A DNA stretch of 64,000 bases from Paramecium tetraurelia (GCF_000165425.1 NW_001799477.1:62001-126000); one strand, 5' to 3'; shown: positions 37,221-51,741, numbered from the stretch's first letter. The notes: generated from the letters alone by a model not told the origin. Numbers and translations: made by a program.

Positions 37221-38089
37221 ATGGCATTTTGGTTGATTAACTTGGAAACAGACATTATGTTAGGTTTCATCCCTTAATACCCAAAACTCTCAATTGTTGT
37301 AGCCTTTATCTTTTGGATCATCAACATTCTCACATTAATCGTTTAATAGTCTTACATTATAGATAATGGAGATAAGGGAATATTTTCTTATGAAACTTTA
37401 ATATCAGTATTAATTGTCTATGGGACTCTCGGACTTAGTTAATATTTAATTGTTCAAGTAAATCTAAGATTTAATGATCATAGAAAAGAATTCGAGATTC
37501 TTCTGTTTAAATAACACCAGAAGAATAATTAACACCATAAAAAACTGGATAATTGACTATGAAGTCTCCATTAAGGACTGTTATCACTCAGAATTCACAT
37601 AGGAAGTAACCTCGACTACTGCCATTAGCTACGAATTTTTAAAAACGTTATTTCAAAGGACTGTTTTTATTTATTACTATATTTGTCATTCATTCCTTAT
37701 TATTTATCCATCAAACTACATCACTTATTATTTTGAAGGCTGCCTTATCATTGCATATCATATTACTGACTTAATTATTTTCATCCGTACTCATCAATTT
37801 CTTTACTATAATCTCAATAGGGAATCTACTAATCAATTTATACTCGATGAATGTTTTCGTAAAGTATTTTGGAAGCAACACTTTTTATTTGGCTTTCATG
37901 AATTTTTTGACCAACACTACTGAAATGTATATAGTTTCCTTGAATTTGGCATTGATTATGGCGTCAATAGTTGGATTGCTGTTTGTTAATGATTTAGTTA
38001 GTCAAATATTATTTTACTTTTATCTGTCAATCTTTGGAGTGGCATTTCTGATAAAGATATATCAAAAGATAAAGGCAAATGAATACTGA
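37221..38089 (+). CDS. Multi-pass membrane protein, unknown function
   Basis: A 280-residue protein with one 26-bp intron (GTAAAT...CATAG, about 37460). Span minus intron is exactly 281 codons. Hydrophobic segments near residues 25-45 (VVAFIFWIINILTLIV) and 60-80, and four more in the C-terminal half (LFLFITIFVIHSLLF, FSSVLINFFTIIS, NLALIMASIVGLLFV, ILFYFYLSIFGVAFLI), flank a polar loop (residues about 85-135) with Thr/Pro/Lys. About six spans are predicted. No transporter signature or catalytic motif is seen, and the family is not recognised. It converges with the trichocyst matrix gene, 23 bp away. Confidence 0.78.
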
Positions 38090-38112
38090 TTGATATGATA
38101 ATATTTAATATA

Positions 38113-39212
38113 TCAAACTTGGATATTGCTAAAATCTACTGATTGGACTAATTATAAGGCCTACTCACTAATGGCTTGTTCGCGTTAGAATTCATTCTTG
38201 GTATCAGTGTAGATCTAAACTTCATCGGCATAGAGATCGTTTTCCAATTAAAGTTGTTATTCATATGAAGCTTGATCGGCTGCTCTTTAGTCTCTGAAAG
38301 CAGTAACCTAATCAATCTTATCTATTAAGTTCATAACCACGAAATACCTAAAGTTGCAGTCAAATCAACATTCAGAGCATTGATTTGTCTTTGGAATTCA
38401 GCATATTCGGCATTCAATTGGTCGACTCTGGCTTCAAATTCTTCCTAATCCTAAACTTCTTGTAGTGATAAATCATTGATGGAATCGACAATAGCATTTC
38501 TGAATTCATTCAAACTATTAACAATTTGAGTCAAGACTCCTTGATCAGAGAAGTTTTGATTGGAAGCTAAGGTAATCAAGGCTTTTAAGAAAGGAGCCAT
38601 TTTGCTTCTGGGTTTGATGTTGGATTCTATCTTTCTGAGTGAATTTTGGAATTTCTTGACCTAAGCCAATGATGGATTGTTGAGAGTTTATAAAAGTGAC
38701 AAAGCATCATCTACAGCAGCAGTAGCGTCATTTAATTCTGCCACTTATGCTTCATAAGCCTCATGCTCTTATTCTCTTGTCAAATTCTCTTCATCCACCT
38801 TTTGTCTGTTCTATTCTTAGTATTCTTCCAGAGTAGCAATTCTTAATTCCAATTATTCCTTTCTTGGGGTTAAAAGATTCTCAATAACATCATCAGATCT
38901 GCTAACATCGATTACTGCTTATTATATCTATTGATTGAGTTGAACAAGTAAAGCATTGTGTTCATTAGTTCTGCGTTAGAAATTGAAATCAAGCAACTCA
39001 AGTCCATCCTCTAGATCATTGACAAGTTCCTCAATTGCATCCAATAACTCTGAGACTGATCCTCCAGCCATTGAATGTAACTCAACTAAATGAAGTAGGG
39101 CTCTTCCATAATTTGTCTTTTGTAATTCAGCTTGCAACTTTTAAGGACTTTAACTCTTTATCTTAGCGCATGTTGCCAAAGAAATGAGTAATATTAAGAT
39201 AACTATTCTCAT
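38113..39212 (-). CDS. Trichocyst matrix protein (TMP) precursor
   Basis: A 357-residue secretory protein with one 26-bp intron (GTATTT...TAATAG, about 38330). Exact codon count. A cleavable signal peptide (MRIVILILLISLATCA) is followed by acidic, low-hydrophobicity helical sequence: YGRALLHLVELHSMAGGSVS, EEYQEQNRQKVDEENL, DDALSLLQTLNNPSLAQVKK and MAPFLKALITLASNQNF. This is the layout of Paramecium TMPs: a propeptide and two similar mature helical halves that assemble into the crystalline matrix of exocytotic trichocysts. The AxL-repeat phrases near the segment boundaries mark likely processing sites. A second TMP lies at 54649-55891. TMP genes form a large co-expressed multigene family. Confidence 0.92.
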
Positions 39213-39612
39213 TTGTTTTTAATATTATTATTATTTTTATCATATTCCGTTTTTGATTATATATATCTCTGATTATATATCTTCAACAAATATACAACTA
39301 TTAAAAATCTGCATCTAAAGATCATATTCATCATTCTCAACTCTTAATTTAATTCCCCATACTTACAAATCCTTTGGATTACCCACTTTCTATTTAATAA
39401 ATAAGTCTCTTTAATTACTTTTTATTTATATTTTTTAATGAATTTAATATTCCCACATTGCATCTTTTAAAAAATTAATTCTATTATCAAATTCTATTAA
39501 CCCATAGAGACTCTTAATTTCCATTCAGAATTCATTTGGATTAACAGGAAAATTTTATCAAATTTTAAAAATATGACTTCTTTAGTAACATTATTAAAAA
39601 TAAAAATAAATA
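39213..39612. promoter_or_regulatory. Divergent intergenic region
   Basis: The 400 bp between the TMP start (39212, minus) and the RBR ligase start (39613, plus) are strongly AT-rich with no convincing frame. The TMP promoter should lie in the left part, next to TATATATCTCTGATTATATA-like repeats at about 39260-39280. No defined element can be named. Confidence 0.4.
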
Positions 39613-41156
39613 ATGTAGGAGGATATCGAATAATATGATTATGACGGTGGTTATGACTACCTTACGGATTCATGCTAAATAGAGGATATTCCAAGTTTGG
39701 TTCGGACTCCATCAACAAAGTATTAATCTTGCTAATTTAAAGTTAAGAAATTCTGGAATTGAAAGATGTGATGAAGTTTATAGATCAATTAATTGGCAAC
39801 ATGGGAGAGCTACTGAATTTGGATGCCGATAATACATATGAAGTATCAAAATTTTTAATTTAATTTAGATCTTAATGTTTTATAATTGGAACAAGGACCG
39901 CATTGAATGTGAATACCACGAGACAATTTTGGAATAATTGAAAAAATAAGGAGTATTTAATAATCATTAAGCAATTTGTTACCCAGACCAAATCTCAATG
40001 TGTCCCCTTTGCATGGAAGAAACTCAATTAATTCAGCTAGGGTGTCGACATTAATTTTGCAAAAGCTGCATTCAACAATCAATTGCATAAAGATTTACAA
40101 AAGAATAATTTTTAGTTATCCCTTGTTTATAGTATGGTTGTAAATATAAATTACCAATGTCAATGATCAAGAATCTTACTAAGCCTGAAGATTACCTAAA
40201 AATAGTTTGTAGAAAATTTATTGAAACAAATAAAGCACTTGCATATTGCCAAGGAGTCGATTGCAAAAAAATTATCAAACCAAAAGATTCATCTTTAACT
40301 ACTGTCACATGCCCTTGTGGCACTCAATTTTGTTTCAGGTGCAAACATGAATTACATCAGCCAGTCCCCTGCGATATGGCTAAAACTTGGGTTTCTGAAA
40401 TCACAAAGAATGAAGCAAATATAAAGTGGATTGTTCTTAATACGAAAATCTGTCCCTTTTGTAAAAAACCAGTTTAACGATCTGATGGATGTAATTACCT
40501 TATGTGTAAACCCCCAGGAGGTTGTGGAAATGCATTTTGCTATGTCTGTAGTAACCCTTGGGAACCTGATCACAAAGACCATTTTAAGTGCAGCAAATAC
40601 GTTCCTCCTACTAATGATTTAGAAAAAGAAAAGGAAATCTTAGCTAGATACAACTTTTATTATGAGAGATTCTTGAATTCCAATTCAGCTGTTGAATAAA
40701 TTTAAGCTAGATTAAAATAATTCAGAGAAAAGCATAATCAAGAAATCTAAGAAACATATGAAGTCACATCTCTTGAATTTGAATTTTTGGAAGAGGCTCT
40801 CAAAGAATTAGCCCAATCTAGATAAGTGTTGAAATGGTATTCTTTACATTCTATTATTTAGGACTTCTTGTCTTGGATATTTTATCTCATAGACCAATCC
40901 TACTTCATCCAAATTATTTGATAATTATTAAAAGGAATTCGAACATTCTTGTGAGTAACTAGGTATCCTATGCATGCAGCTTTTTAACGAACTAGAGAAA
41001 TTGCAAAATCTACATACAAGGCAATAAACCACATTGAATCAGAGAAAAAATGATTTTTATGGAAGAAGAGAGCAAATCTTAAAATTATAAAACAAATGCT
41101 ATAATTTGAGACGTAATTTATTAAAGGCAAGCGAAAATGGAGATATTATGAATTGA
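39613..41156 (+). CDS. RBR-type E3 ubiquitin ligase, Ariadne-like
   Basis: A 489-residue protein with introns of 23, 26 and 25 bp. Span minus introns is exactly 490 codons. The acidic N-terminus (QYDYDGGYDYL) and the helix ending ILMFYNWNKDRIE match the Ariadne leader (ILLxHxxWNxxxL). RING1 is CPLCMEE...GCRHQFCKSC. The IBR is CQGVDCKKI...CPCGTQFCFRCKHELH. RING2 is CPFCKKPVQRSDGCNYLMCK followed by CGNAFCYVCSNPWEPDH. After it comes an Ariadne-type helical tail (YNFYYERFLNSNSAVEQ, NELEKLQNLHTRQQTTL). RBR ligases form a thioester with ubiquitin on a RING2 cysteine; the NYLMC loop holds the candidate. Ariadne proteins usually work with cullin complexes. The unrelated gene on the left is divergent. 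Confidence 0.92.
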
Positions 41157-42321
41157 TCTAATAAAATCTATGCATATATTTAGTATTTTGTTATGATCAA
41201 GTTAAATTCTTCAATCTCATATGCCTCATTTCTTAAATTCTAATTGATAGAATTGTTATTTCCTTTGAATTTAAAGAAATACATAATTGCTAAAGTTTCT
41301 AAAATTTTAAAATCAATTAAATTGAGAAAAAAATTAATTCAATACTTTAATGCTACCTGTATAAAAATTAATTATTTAATATTATTGAATATATTATAAT
41401 GTAAGATTATTAAAGTTCCATTTTAATATCCTTATTGAATGTATCCCCTCTGAATTTACTTAAAAAATTGTGAATATCTATTTATTAATTTTAATTACCA
41501 AATTATCCACGAATTTAGTATTCAAATTTTGTTATTTATTTCAATTCTTCTAAATGATGTAAAATTTCAAACAGTTTATCATCTCTATTTAAAAGTATGT
41601 TGTTCATTAAAAGAAATTAAACTGATCATTTTTTTATTACAAAAGATATTAATGTTAAGGATATTTAATGAAAGCATTCTTAAATATTAACTCTATTTTT
41701 GAAATAATTTTAATGAAATGAGTATGTAAATGCAAAAACTAACATTTTATATGATTAATTATATAAAAGTTTATTTAATTAAAAAATTACAGTTTATTCG
41801 GATTTAACAAATATGAATTTTTAATGTGGCACTTAAGATGTATTAGTCCCTAACTTTAATTATCAAGATTTGATCTTCTAAAAATATAATCATAAAGAAA
41901 TTAATTAATTCTCTAGTAAATCTAATCAGCAACCTGGTTTTTGAACATTACGAAGGAAGGACCGATTTTTTTAAATATTATAACCTAAATAATTAATATA
42001 TCAGTTCTATTCTTCGGATATACCTAAGATGTTGATTATAGTGCATTTGCAAATTATACACTAATGAAAAAAGCAACTTACTCAAAATGAATTAAAGGGT
42101 AATAATTAAAAATTACGTAGACAATAGTACTGAAAATTAAATCATCTTCCTTTTTAATTGAACGATAATTATTACTAAAGTTTTTAGGAAATAAAAAAAT
42201 CTTAATCAAGTATTTATTATATATGATTAGATAACACAGATTAAGATAAATTGTAATGATTGGCCTCGAGGGTTTTATTAATTATAGATATATTATAAAA
42301 ATCATAATTTTTAAATATTAA
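41157..42321. other. Long AT-rich intergenic stretch without a recognisable gene
   Basis: About 1.17 kb between the RBR ligase stop and the start of the giant surface-protein gene. TGA occurs often in all plus frames, and no minus frame of more than about 60 codons has coding character. No tRNA cloverleaf signature, satellite or mobile-element end was seen. It is the longest clean gap in the left two thirds of the window and probably contains the promoter and 5' flank of the 9.4-kb gene. Confidence 0.5.
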
Positions 42322-45300
42322 ATGTTTTTCCTCTACATCTTCAGCATACTGTCGTTAAAGTAAATATTGTTTTTATTATAAGATTTTACATCGGACATTC
42401 CTCTTGTGATGTTTTTAATGTAGTAACTTCGCCTGAAAATGAACAAAGATTATTATTCTAAGATCTTACAGATGAAATAACTAAGGACTATTCTTGGGGA
42501 GTTTGGACAAAATATATGCCAATATATGAGCCCATTGAAGACTTTGCATAGAAAATTAAACTGATGCATGTACTATCAGAGAGTTTCGATGAACGAAATA
42601 ATTTAGTTTACTTTATAGTTTTAGATAGGGAGGAGTTGGTTATGTATCATAAATTATTTATCTATACAAATAATTATGTTGAAATAAGAGAATTTTAAGT
42701 TAATCAGGATTTAATATAAGATAATTGGGTTTTTTTCTATTTTTGCTATTCGCAAACATCTTAAATATATAGCATATTTTTATATGTCAATGGAAAAAAA
42801 GATAATGTACAAATGAATTAAGGAGGGCCATTCTAAATTGAAAATTAAGGACTGAAAATATATAAATTAGGGGGTTTTCAAACAATCCGTTATTAAAATA
42901 CATAGTTAGAGGAATCTCTAATTTCTTTAAGTCCTTTTTCTGGGGAAATATCTGATATGGACTTAAGAATCGGGACGTCATATTTCTATAATGATATCCC
43001 AACCTTTTTGTTAAATATTTATGATGCCAATTGTGTGATTTCGTTGTGTAAGAAAGAAATATTAAATGGTTTGATAATGTAAAAATAATATCTGGGAGAC
43101 TTTGATAAACTTTAATTAGCTTATATTGATAAGAAATTCATGATTTATGGATGGGTAAAACTAAATGAATTAGAATAGGTAAAAGTATAAATTAATGTAT
43201 TAGATGTCTACTGTGAAGTCAGTTCTAATGAGAGCCAGTTTAAGAAAGACTTATTTTGATGATCTCTATTAAGGCGATAAGGCTATTTATTGGGAGTATT
43301 TGCAAAGCAATTAAAATAATGAATAAAACGGAATTACAGTAACAACTTATCATAATGATCCTACAAAACCACTTTCTTAATACAAAACACTTGACATTGA
43401 CTCTTGGGTATTGTAAGGGTCATAATATTAATCAGCCATTACATTTTGGCATTGGTTTGTCTATTAAGAAGGTGTGAATGATAATAACAATATTAAGTTA
43501 TCAATTTATTTTGGTTCAAGTAAAAAGACTTAAATTTATTAAATGAGACAAATTCATTTTGAAAAGTCTTCATTATATTTTACAATAGGAGGTGATAAGT
43601 TCAATAAGAATTTTAGAGGAGAAATTCGTAATTTAACATTTTATTATTGTTACACTTAAGATACTCCTAAAACTAAAAGTAAATTATTGTAGTTATTTGT
43701 TAGTCTGTCATTATAGTTGTAAAAGCTGTTTTGGACCTGAGGAGACCTAATGTATTGAATGTGACGAGACTGATGCATAGAAAAGAACTTTAAATCAAGG
43801 ATCTTGTAAATGCTAATCTGGGTATGTTGACAATAAAGAAAAAGGATGCTAACGTAATTAGTTATTTATAGATTATAGCTGTATCATAACTAGTTACAGT
43901 TGAGATTCAAGAAGCATAGGATATTGATGATTCAAATTGTAAATTGGGTGAATTCTTAGTTCTACTTTATGAGAAGGCTTATTGTTTAGCCTGTCCAGGG
44001 TAGTACACTTCTTCTAGTTTGAATTGTGTTGAGTGCATAGCTGATCCAAAACGTTGGTATTTAAATCCGACTTGCAAAAGCGATTACTTTCAACCATTAT
44101 AAGATAATACGGATTATGTTTATTTAGAAACTCTGCGTAATGAAATAGATTATTAATACTACTTGATTAATCAATTTAATTTATCAGAAGTACCAAAAGT
44201 AGAACTTTGTTCTGGATGTTTAGGTCAGACAACGGGTAATTTCAATTTCATTTAAAATTATTAACTGAACATTTTATCTAGATTTGCATGCAAAACTTGC
44301 TATTCTGTTATTAATGGTGAATGTATCAATGTTAATAAGGACTGCATTACTTGTGATACTTCTGCAAATTGTTTGAAATGCTAAACTAATTACACATTAT
44401 TTGATGGATAATGCTATGAATGTCCTTATTATTGTCCAAATTGTAAAAAGAATAATACCGGTCTATATTGTTTGAGCTGCATATCTGGATATTTTTATAA
44501 TTCTACTTCTCAATAATGTTAGTAATGTGGTTAATTTTGTTCTGTGTGTATAGAAAATGAGATATTGCCATATTTACAATGTGTTCGATGCATTGATGAT
44601 AAAAAATATTTTATATCTGCAGACAGATTAATGTGTAGATTGAAAAATTTTGAGCATTGCGAAATTCAAGCAGAAGAATATATATAGAATGATAACCTAA
44701 ATTTTTCAATTAAAGATCGGAATCTTCCATATGGATCAACACTTGATATTGTGGCGAATTATTCTACTTTGTCTACATTCCCAGTTTGCTTATTGTGTGA
44801 AGATCAATATGTCAATAAATTAACTTTATATTCCTCAAATGAATGTGTTCATGCCAGTGATACAAGCAAATTACCAGGTTTGAGAGATGAACTGAAACAA
44901 CTAGTATTAGATTCTCAGAATCACTCATATTAATTGTCATTTTCAAATTGGGCTAGTTCAACCACCAATTATACTGTAATTTATGGTAAACCAACCAAAC
45001 TTTTGATTACAAACAATTCTGATTCGTCCTAACAAATCTACTACAATTTTAGTAGTGTTGTGGTTTCAACTAATTTTATTAATGATGATCCTTCCCTTAA
45101 ATGTAAAGATCCAAATTGTATAGACTGCATCAAAAACTATCTTTGGTCTTCAGAGTTTTGTATAAGATGTCAAAATGGATATTATTCAAGTGCATTCACA
45201 GGACTTTGTTACGTATGTTCAGAAGAATGTTAAGAGTGCTTACATTCGCATCAAGTTTATCAAGATTCTTGGAAGTGGCAAATAATCCCATACTATCAAT

Positions 45301-48300
45301 ATCGAAGCAATATATTCTTTGGACTTCATTACTATAATTATTATTGTGTCTCTACTGATAATGAAAAGTATGAGCAAGTGTGTACTAAATGCAAAGGAAA
45401 AGATGCTTTGCATGATGGAAAATGCTATAAATATTGTAATTGTGATGAATGTATTTTCCAAAATGGTTAGAATAAATGTTTGAGATGCAAAGACTCGAAG
45501 ACTTACATTGATGGCCAATGTGTGAAATGTCCTAATTATTGCGATGTTTGCAAATAATTAAAAAATTCAGAAATCACTTAAATCAATCCCTACTTCGATC
45601 CAATTGATCCTACCTTGTATAGGTATGCCAAGGCATGCTTAAAGAAATAAAGTAATCCACCTGAAAAGGGTTTCATATATCACGATTCTAGTTTAGGATT
45701 AGAAGTGAACTGCATAAATGAGGAAAAATAACCATGTTATAAATATGCTGAAAAGACAGTAAATTTGTATTGTAGTTAAGAAAGCTTTGATTTAGATTAC
45801 GGATTAATTACAAATGATAATGATAAATTATTATTTTTAGATCAAAACATACTTTTGAAATAAATCTTCTCATAAAGCACATAATCTCATTTTTCTATTT
45901 AAGAAAATGATTTTTTAATTGAACTATTTAATGAGAAGAGTGTAAAACTTATGAGATACATACTTAAAATGAAACCAAACACAGGAGAATGTAGGATTCA
46001 ACAGAACACCTTTGTATATTCTAAATTAAGGAAAAATGTATTTATGCTTCAATCCTTGGAATTGGTTTTAGAATCAACACTTGATCTACCAATTTACTTC
46101 GGGAACAACGTAACATTTTAATAATTTACTTCAATCACTTTCAAAAACATACTCTTAGATTCTCTTTCAGGGATTTCTAGGATTTATTTTTAAAATAATT
46201 AAGATGTTGCATTAACTTTGAATCAGCTTGTTGTATCAAATTGCAATAACCTATAATTGTAATTTATAGTTGAAAATCCTAAATCAATTGTTCTTTAATA
46301 AGTGACTTTGAAAAATACGGAACTTATCAATGCCGATGGCTTTATAAATTATTATTTCACAAAACCAAAATTAGATAAATAATTGATTATTACTATCAAT
46401 AATCTAGTTATTAAAGACTCTAAAATAATTAATTCTCATTTCCTCATTCAAAACTTAGACACGAACTATGGTAATCAAAAGTTAATTATTAATGGTTTTA
46501 AGTCTTTAAATAATGAAGTTGCCAATTCCTAAATGATCTATACAGATTTGAAGAATCAAATAAGACAATCTGAAATTGTCGTTTAAGATTTCCTTTCTGA
46601 TGGAGATAAATTAACAAAATCGAGTTTCTTTGTTTTACATGGTGCCTTAAGTATTTTATTCAACAGAACGACCATTTAAAATGGCAACTATTATCAAGAG
46701 GCAATCTTATTCAAGTTGCCTTTGTTTACTATTCAGAATTTTAATATCCTAGATAACTATTTTCACAGTTCTGATAATCGTGTATTAACCAATATCTTGG
46801 ACTCATTATATGCAGATAATATAAAAGAAAATACCGTCATTATGAATTCTTTGTAATTTTCAGGAAACTTCTATGTAGGAAATAATGTCTTTATGGAATT
46901 AATGAGTAGTGATAACTTTATTAATTTGCGTGTAGAAATTGATTAACTAACTCTGGCTTCAAATTAATTTGAATTTTCTGGTAAAATTAGATCCCCTATT
47001 ATTTCATCGAATTCATCAATTTATCTAGATGTGAGTCAATTGTTATTAAAAAATACAAAGATCGTACGTTCTTATACATTACCTGAATTCTCAATCAATA
47101 ATGCTGATATGGTCAAAGTAGTTAATTTTTAGGTGACTTCTAATAAGGCATTCCTATTCTAACCTATTCATTCATAATCAAATTGTGTTGGTTCAAACTT
47201 AGACTATGGATATGGAAGCATTTTTCAATTTTATAATATTAAGACAATTAATTTCGAATAAGCTGTGTTGTAAAATTTGATATCAATCAACTCTCCCTTC
47301 TTCATAATAAAGTCTTTGGAACGGACTAATTTTAGAATTTAAGAATCAATACATATAACTGATCATTTCTATCTCAATAACAGTTTAATTACCACTAGTT
47401 AATCTGAATAAATGGGAATCTTAAGTATCATTTCTGAATAGGAGTAGAGTATTAAGATGAATAAAATCACAGCTTAGAATAATATGTTACATTGCTATGA
47501 AAATGATCTATTATCTAGATAAACTTCAACAATACTTATAGTGAATCCATACTCTAATGTTATTCTTGGGAACTCTATTTTTTCTGAGAATATTGTCACT
47601 GAAAGTTTTGGTTCCAATTTAGTGATTATGAGCAAATCCTTATTGATATAGAATACCCAATTTTCTGACTAGAATGTATTGAAATATTAAAATCTAAAAG
47701 ACAGATTGGTTTGGGGTTATTCAGCAGATGAACAAATTTACTTTGAAAATTTAAAGAATGAATTCCCAATAAAATCAAAAGGAGGAAATGCATTTTTATC
47801 TGCTGAAGAAATCTAACTAGTGAATATCAGTACAAAGAATTCTATGGCACTTCAGGGTGGGGCCTTTTATTTGTTTACAGTCTCAGATGGAGTGGTAAAT
47901 ATCACTAATTCTTCATTCATTCAAAGCTAATCCAACTTGTTAGTTTAAGATAAATCTTAAGGAGGTACTTTATATGTAGATGCATCATAATCAACATTAT
48001 AATTTTGGTTATCTAATTGTGTAATATCTGGCAGTTAAAGCAGAAGGGAAGGAGGAGTACTATTTATTGAGCCTTCCAGAGATTCAAATTAAATCATTAT
48101 AGAATCTAATTTTGTAACTGAAATCTATTCTCTCTATCATGCTTTTCTCAAATTGCCAATCTAATTTACTAGCAAGACCCTGATTCTAAATATTTAAATT
48201 TCTAATTTGTCTGTGTCTAATTCTGATTCAGGATATTATTAATTTTATGGATAGGTACTTTAATTAACTAAAAATGAAATATAAGATTAAGGAAGAAATT

Positions 48301-51300
48301 CATTAATCTCAATAGAAGGTGGTAGTATATACATGGAGGATGTTTACTTCTCTAATATCGACTAATTTGGTATCATAAATATATAGAATTCTCAATATGT
48401 TTCAATGATTAATGTTGGTATCTAATATATCAAATTGATAAATGATAATTTAATCCTAATTAACTTAAATAAAAGTAAATTATACCTATATATTTTTAGA
48501 ATATCAATCTTCCATAAAATTTACAAATGTAAAGTTGGAATCTATCAAATAATTTCAGAGCTATACATCGAAACCAACTAGCCCCTCAAGTACTCTAAAT
48601 GAGTATATCTATAAATGCCTTAAGAATTTGATTGCTCCAAATAAGATTTCAGAGTTTTACAATTCAAAATACTTAGAATTTTACTCAAATAATAATATCT
48701 ACAATATATTTGCTTCAAATCAAATACCTAAGTTTATAATCGGAATTGATTAGGTGTCCTAGAATCATAAATTGTATTTTTATTTATTGAAGCTAAATTC
48801 AATTTTATGTTAAAATTGCAGTGAAGGAGTCTTCAAAATTACTAATATAGATGGAGCTCAAAATCAAACTCTGATTTAATTCAAATCAATAAGTGTATCT
48901 GATAATTTGTGTGGAGAATTGGGCTGCCTATTTTTAAGTAGATCAGATAAAAGTCAATTGAACTTATTTTCTTCAAATAACAACCATAGATAATTAGCAG
49001 ATGCTTCCTAATTAAGTGAATTAATGGTTTTGGACATTAAAATAGAAGACAGCAAATTTGATAATAATTAAGGCTTGTTCGGAGGAGCTATGTTGATATC
49101 AGGAGTGAGTACAAATATCAATAATTGTTAATTTACAAATAATTATGCTAATAACACTGGAGGAAGTATATACTTTGATTACAAAACGAATTCAGAATTA
49201 TTAATATTTAATTCTTTATTTGCAGACAATACAGCAAACATTGGTGGAGCAGTGTTTTTGGGAAATTATTCAATAAACTCACCATCCGTTTAGAATAATG
49301 CATTTTTCAACAATAAAGCATTCCTTTTCGGCGAAAATCAAGCCGATCAACCAGTTAGACTAGCACTATAAATTGGAGAGAAAGTTTTAGAAACTACTAA
49401 TGTTATTTCTGATAAAAATAATATCACAGATATTGTGAAAATCGATTCATACTAAATTGGAAAGAATAATTATGAATATATTATGATTCCAAGTGGATAA
49501 AAAATAATTGAATATTAAATTTTTGACGAAACACAATAATAGTTTATTCCTTATAATTTTACTTTCAGAATTCTTGCAATTAATAAGGAAAATGGGCCAG
49601 TAAAGGTATTGGATGGCAGCAAATGTACTATACAAGGAAGAGAAGTTTTAAATGAAATATATGGAGAATTTTACTCAAATTATACAAACCTTCCAGAAAT
49701 ATCCTTTAATTCAACCAGCCAAGATTATAATTTAGATTCGATGATTGTAACATTTTAACCTGATCTAAATACCTTTGGTTTTCTTTAGTTAGAAATTATG
49801 TGTAATTCTGTAAAAATACCTCAGTTTTCTAAAGATCCACCATATAAATTTTAGAATTTTTTTACAAATTACAGATTACGGATAAATATATAAACGTTTT
49901 AATGCTAAAGAGGAGAATATAAGACGGATGATGGAAAATGCAAGTTATGTGATTCTTCGTCAGATTAATATACTGTAATTGCTGGTGAAAGATGTCAGAT
50001 CAAAGATTAAATTAAAATGGAATAGGTAAGTCCAGCAAGAATTATGCTGAGGCCAGAATATTGGAGACCATCGGAAAGTAATGAAAAAATCGAATATTGT
50101 TTGAATTAGCCTGAAAATTGCGTTGGAGGTTGGGATCCTGGAGATGGTCTCTGTGATCTAGCTCATATAGGAGCACTTTGTGAATAATGCGATATTTATA
50201 ATATACGAGGTTAAGGATCCTTCTCAGTTAGCACATAATATAAATGTGGAAGTTGCTCTAATATTGGAGACAACACAATAAAGATTGTATTAATTAGTGT
50301 CTGGACCATGATTTCTATATTCTTATCTGTTAAAGGGACAATCTAAGGAGTAGAAAAAATGGTAGCACAGAGTAAATTGTTAAAATTGAAATAACTCCAA
50401 TTTGATTAAAAAGCAGGACATGGAGGAGTTTTAATTAAAGTTTTAACAAATTACCTCTAGATTATAGGAGCTGTAGCCTTGTTTCAACTCAAATTACCAA
50501 GTGCTTTACAATCTACAGTAAGATCTGTAGGTAATCCTGTTGAGGCTATGAGCTATTCTTTGGATTGCTTTTTAGCTAATATTACAGATATCAATATCAT
50601 ATATTTTAGAATGGTCTGGGCTTTGATAATGCCCATCCTTTATATTTTTACCTTTCTCTTGATATATATTTTAGCTGTGCTATTGAATATGACTTAATCA
50701 AATAGAAGTGCAATAACTACAACGGCGATTTACTTATTCACCTACTTACAGCCCACACTACTAGGTGGTTTCATTTCCTTATTATCTTTTCGTAATATAT
50801 CTGGAATTTATTGGGTCCAGGGTAATGTAGCCTATAAATATATCACTCAATAGCACATTAAGTGGGTTACAGGATTTGTTCTCCCATCTTCTTTGATCTT
50901 GGGATTGTTCATTCCATTATATATGTTTTTGGGATTGTATAGATAAAGATTTAAATTAGAGGATGAAAATACTAGAAAGAATTGGGGCTATTTATATAAT
51001 GAATATCAGCATAATGCTTATTTTTGGGAGATAATCAAGATCTTTTAGAAAGGATTTATGATCGTTTTTTTAACATTTTATGAAGATTAAATTATCATCA
51101 AAGGAGCTTTGATATTTATGATAGTGTTTATTTATTAGATCTTTACGAAGAAATTTAAACCATATAAATTACGATAATTGAATCTCTTGGACGAAGCTTT
51201 GACTTTGGTTTGTGGTGCATCCATTGTTATGGGAATGACTATCTATTAGGCTAATACATCAGACAACCAAGAGATTATATGGCCATTTTATATATTATTA

Positions 51301-51741
51301 ATTGCAATAAATGGAATCTTTATTTTTATTCTTATTTGGGAAATCTTATGGGCTCAATTAGAGGATCATCAAGACAATTTGGATAAAATTAGGGATAAAA
51401 TCAATGAGAAATTCCCTGGTTTAAAAAAGAAGAATGTATTTTTTTACAGACTTTTAACTAATAGAGCTCAACAATAATTAAAAATAAAGAAAAGATTCTA
51501 AAAGATCAAAGCCTATTTGTTTAACATTGTTCGTCAATATCCTGGATTTTATAATTAACCAATTCAAGTATCTTAATTTAAAGGGGAAGAAAAATTATCA
51601 TCATAATCAGATGCGATGCTTTATAATGACTTTCCTGGATATCCGAAAACATTCAACAAAATATATCCAGCCATGCCTTAAAGTTATCACAGTTAAACAT
51701 CCCTTAAATAAAGCGAGGATTTCTAATAGAAGGACCATTGA
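42322..51741 (+). CDS. Giant cysteine-rich, beta-helix-like multi-pass membrane protein (about 3,100 residues)
   Basis: The frame starts at ATG 42322 (MFFLYIFSILSLKFYIG, a leader split by a 23-bp intron) and ends at TGA 51741. At least four more introns (22, 28, 25 and 25 bp near 43213, 43688, 43856 and 48477) are needed, leaving about 3,099 codons. Order: lectin/LamG-like N-terminus (to about 43650); cysteine-rich repeats (43700-45560; CKSCFGPEETQCIEC, CYKYCNCDECIFQNGQNKC); parallel beta-helix-like polar repeats (45800-49900); a cysteine cluster (CVGGWDPGDGLCDLAHIGAL); then six or more membrane spans (50280-51360) and a cytosolic tail. Proteins of this build are abundant in ciliates and look like large surface receptors or adhesins, but function is unproven. 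It is the full-length counterpart of the gene cut at the left edge. Confidence 0.88.

Noticed and set aside
40352-40582. 76-residue minus-strand ORF
   Set aside because: Lies opposite the IBR/RING2 region of the RBR ligase and has no independent coding features.
41157-42321. Hidden gene in the long intergenic gap
   Set aside because: Frequent TGA codons on the plus strand and no coding composition on the minus strand.
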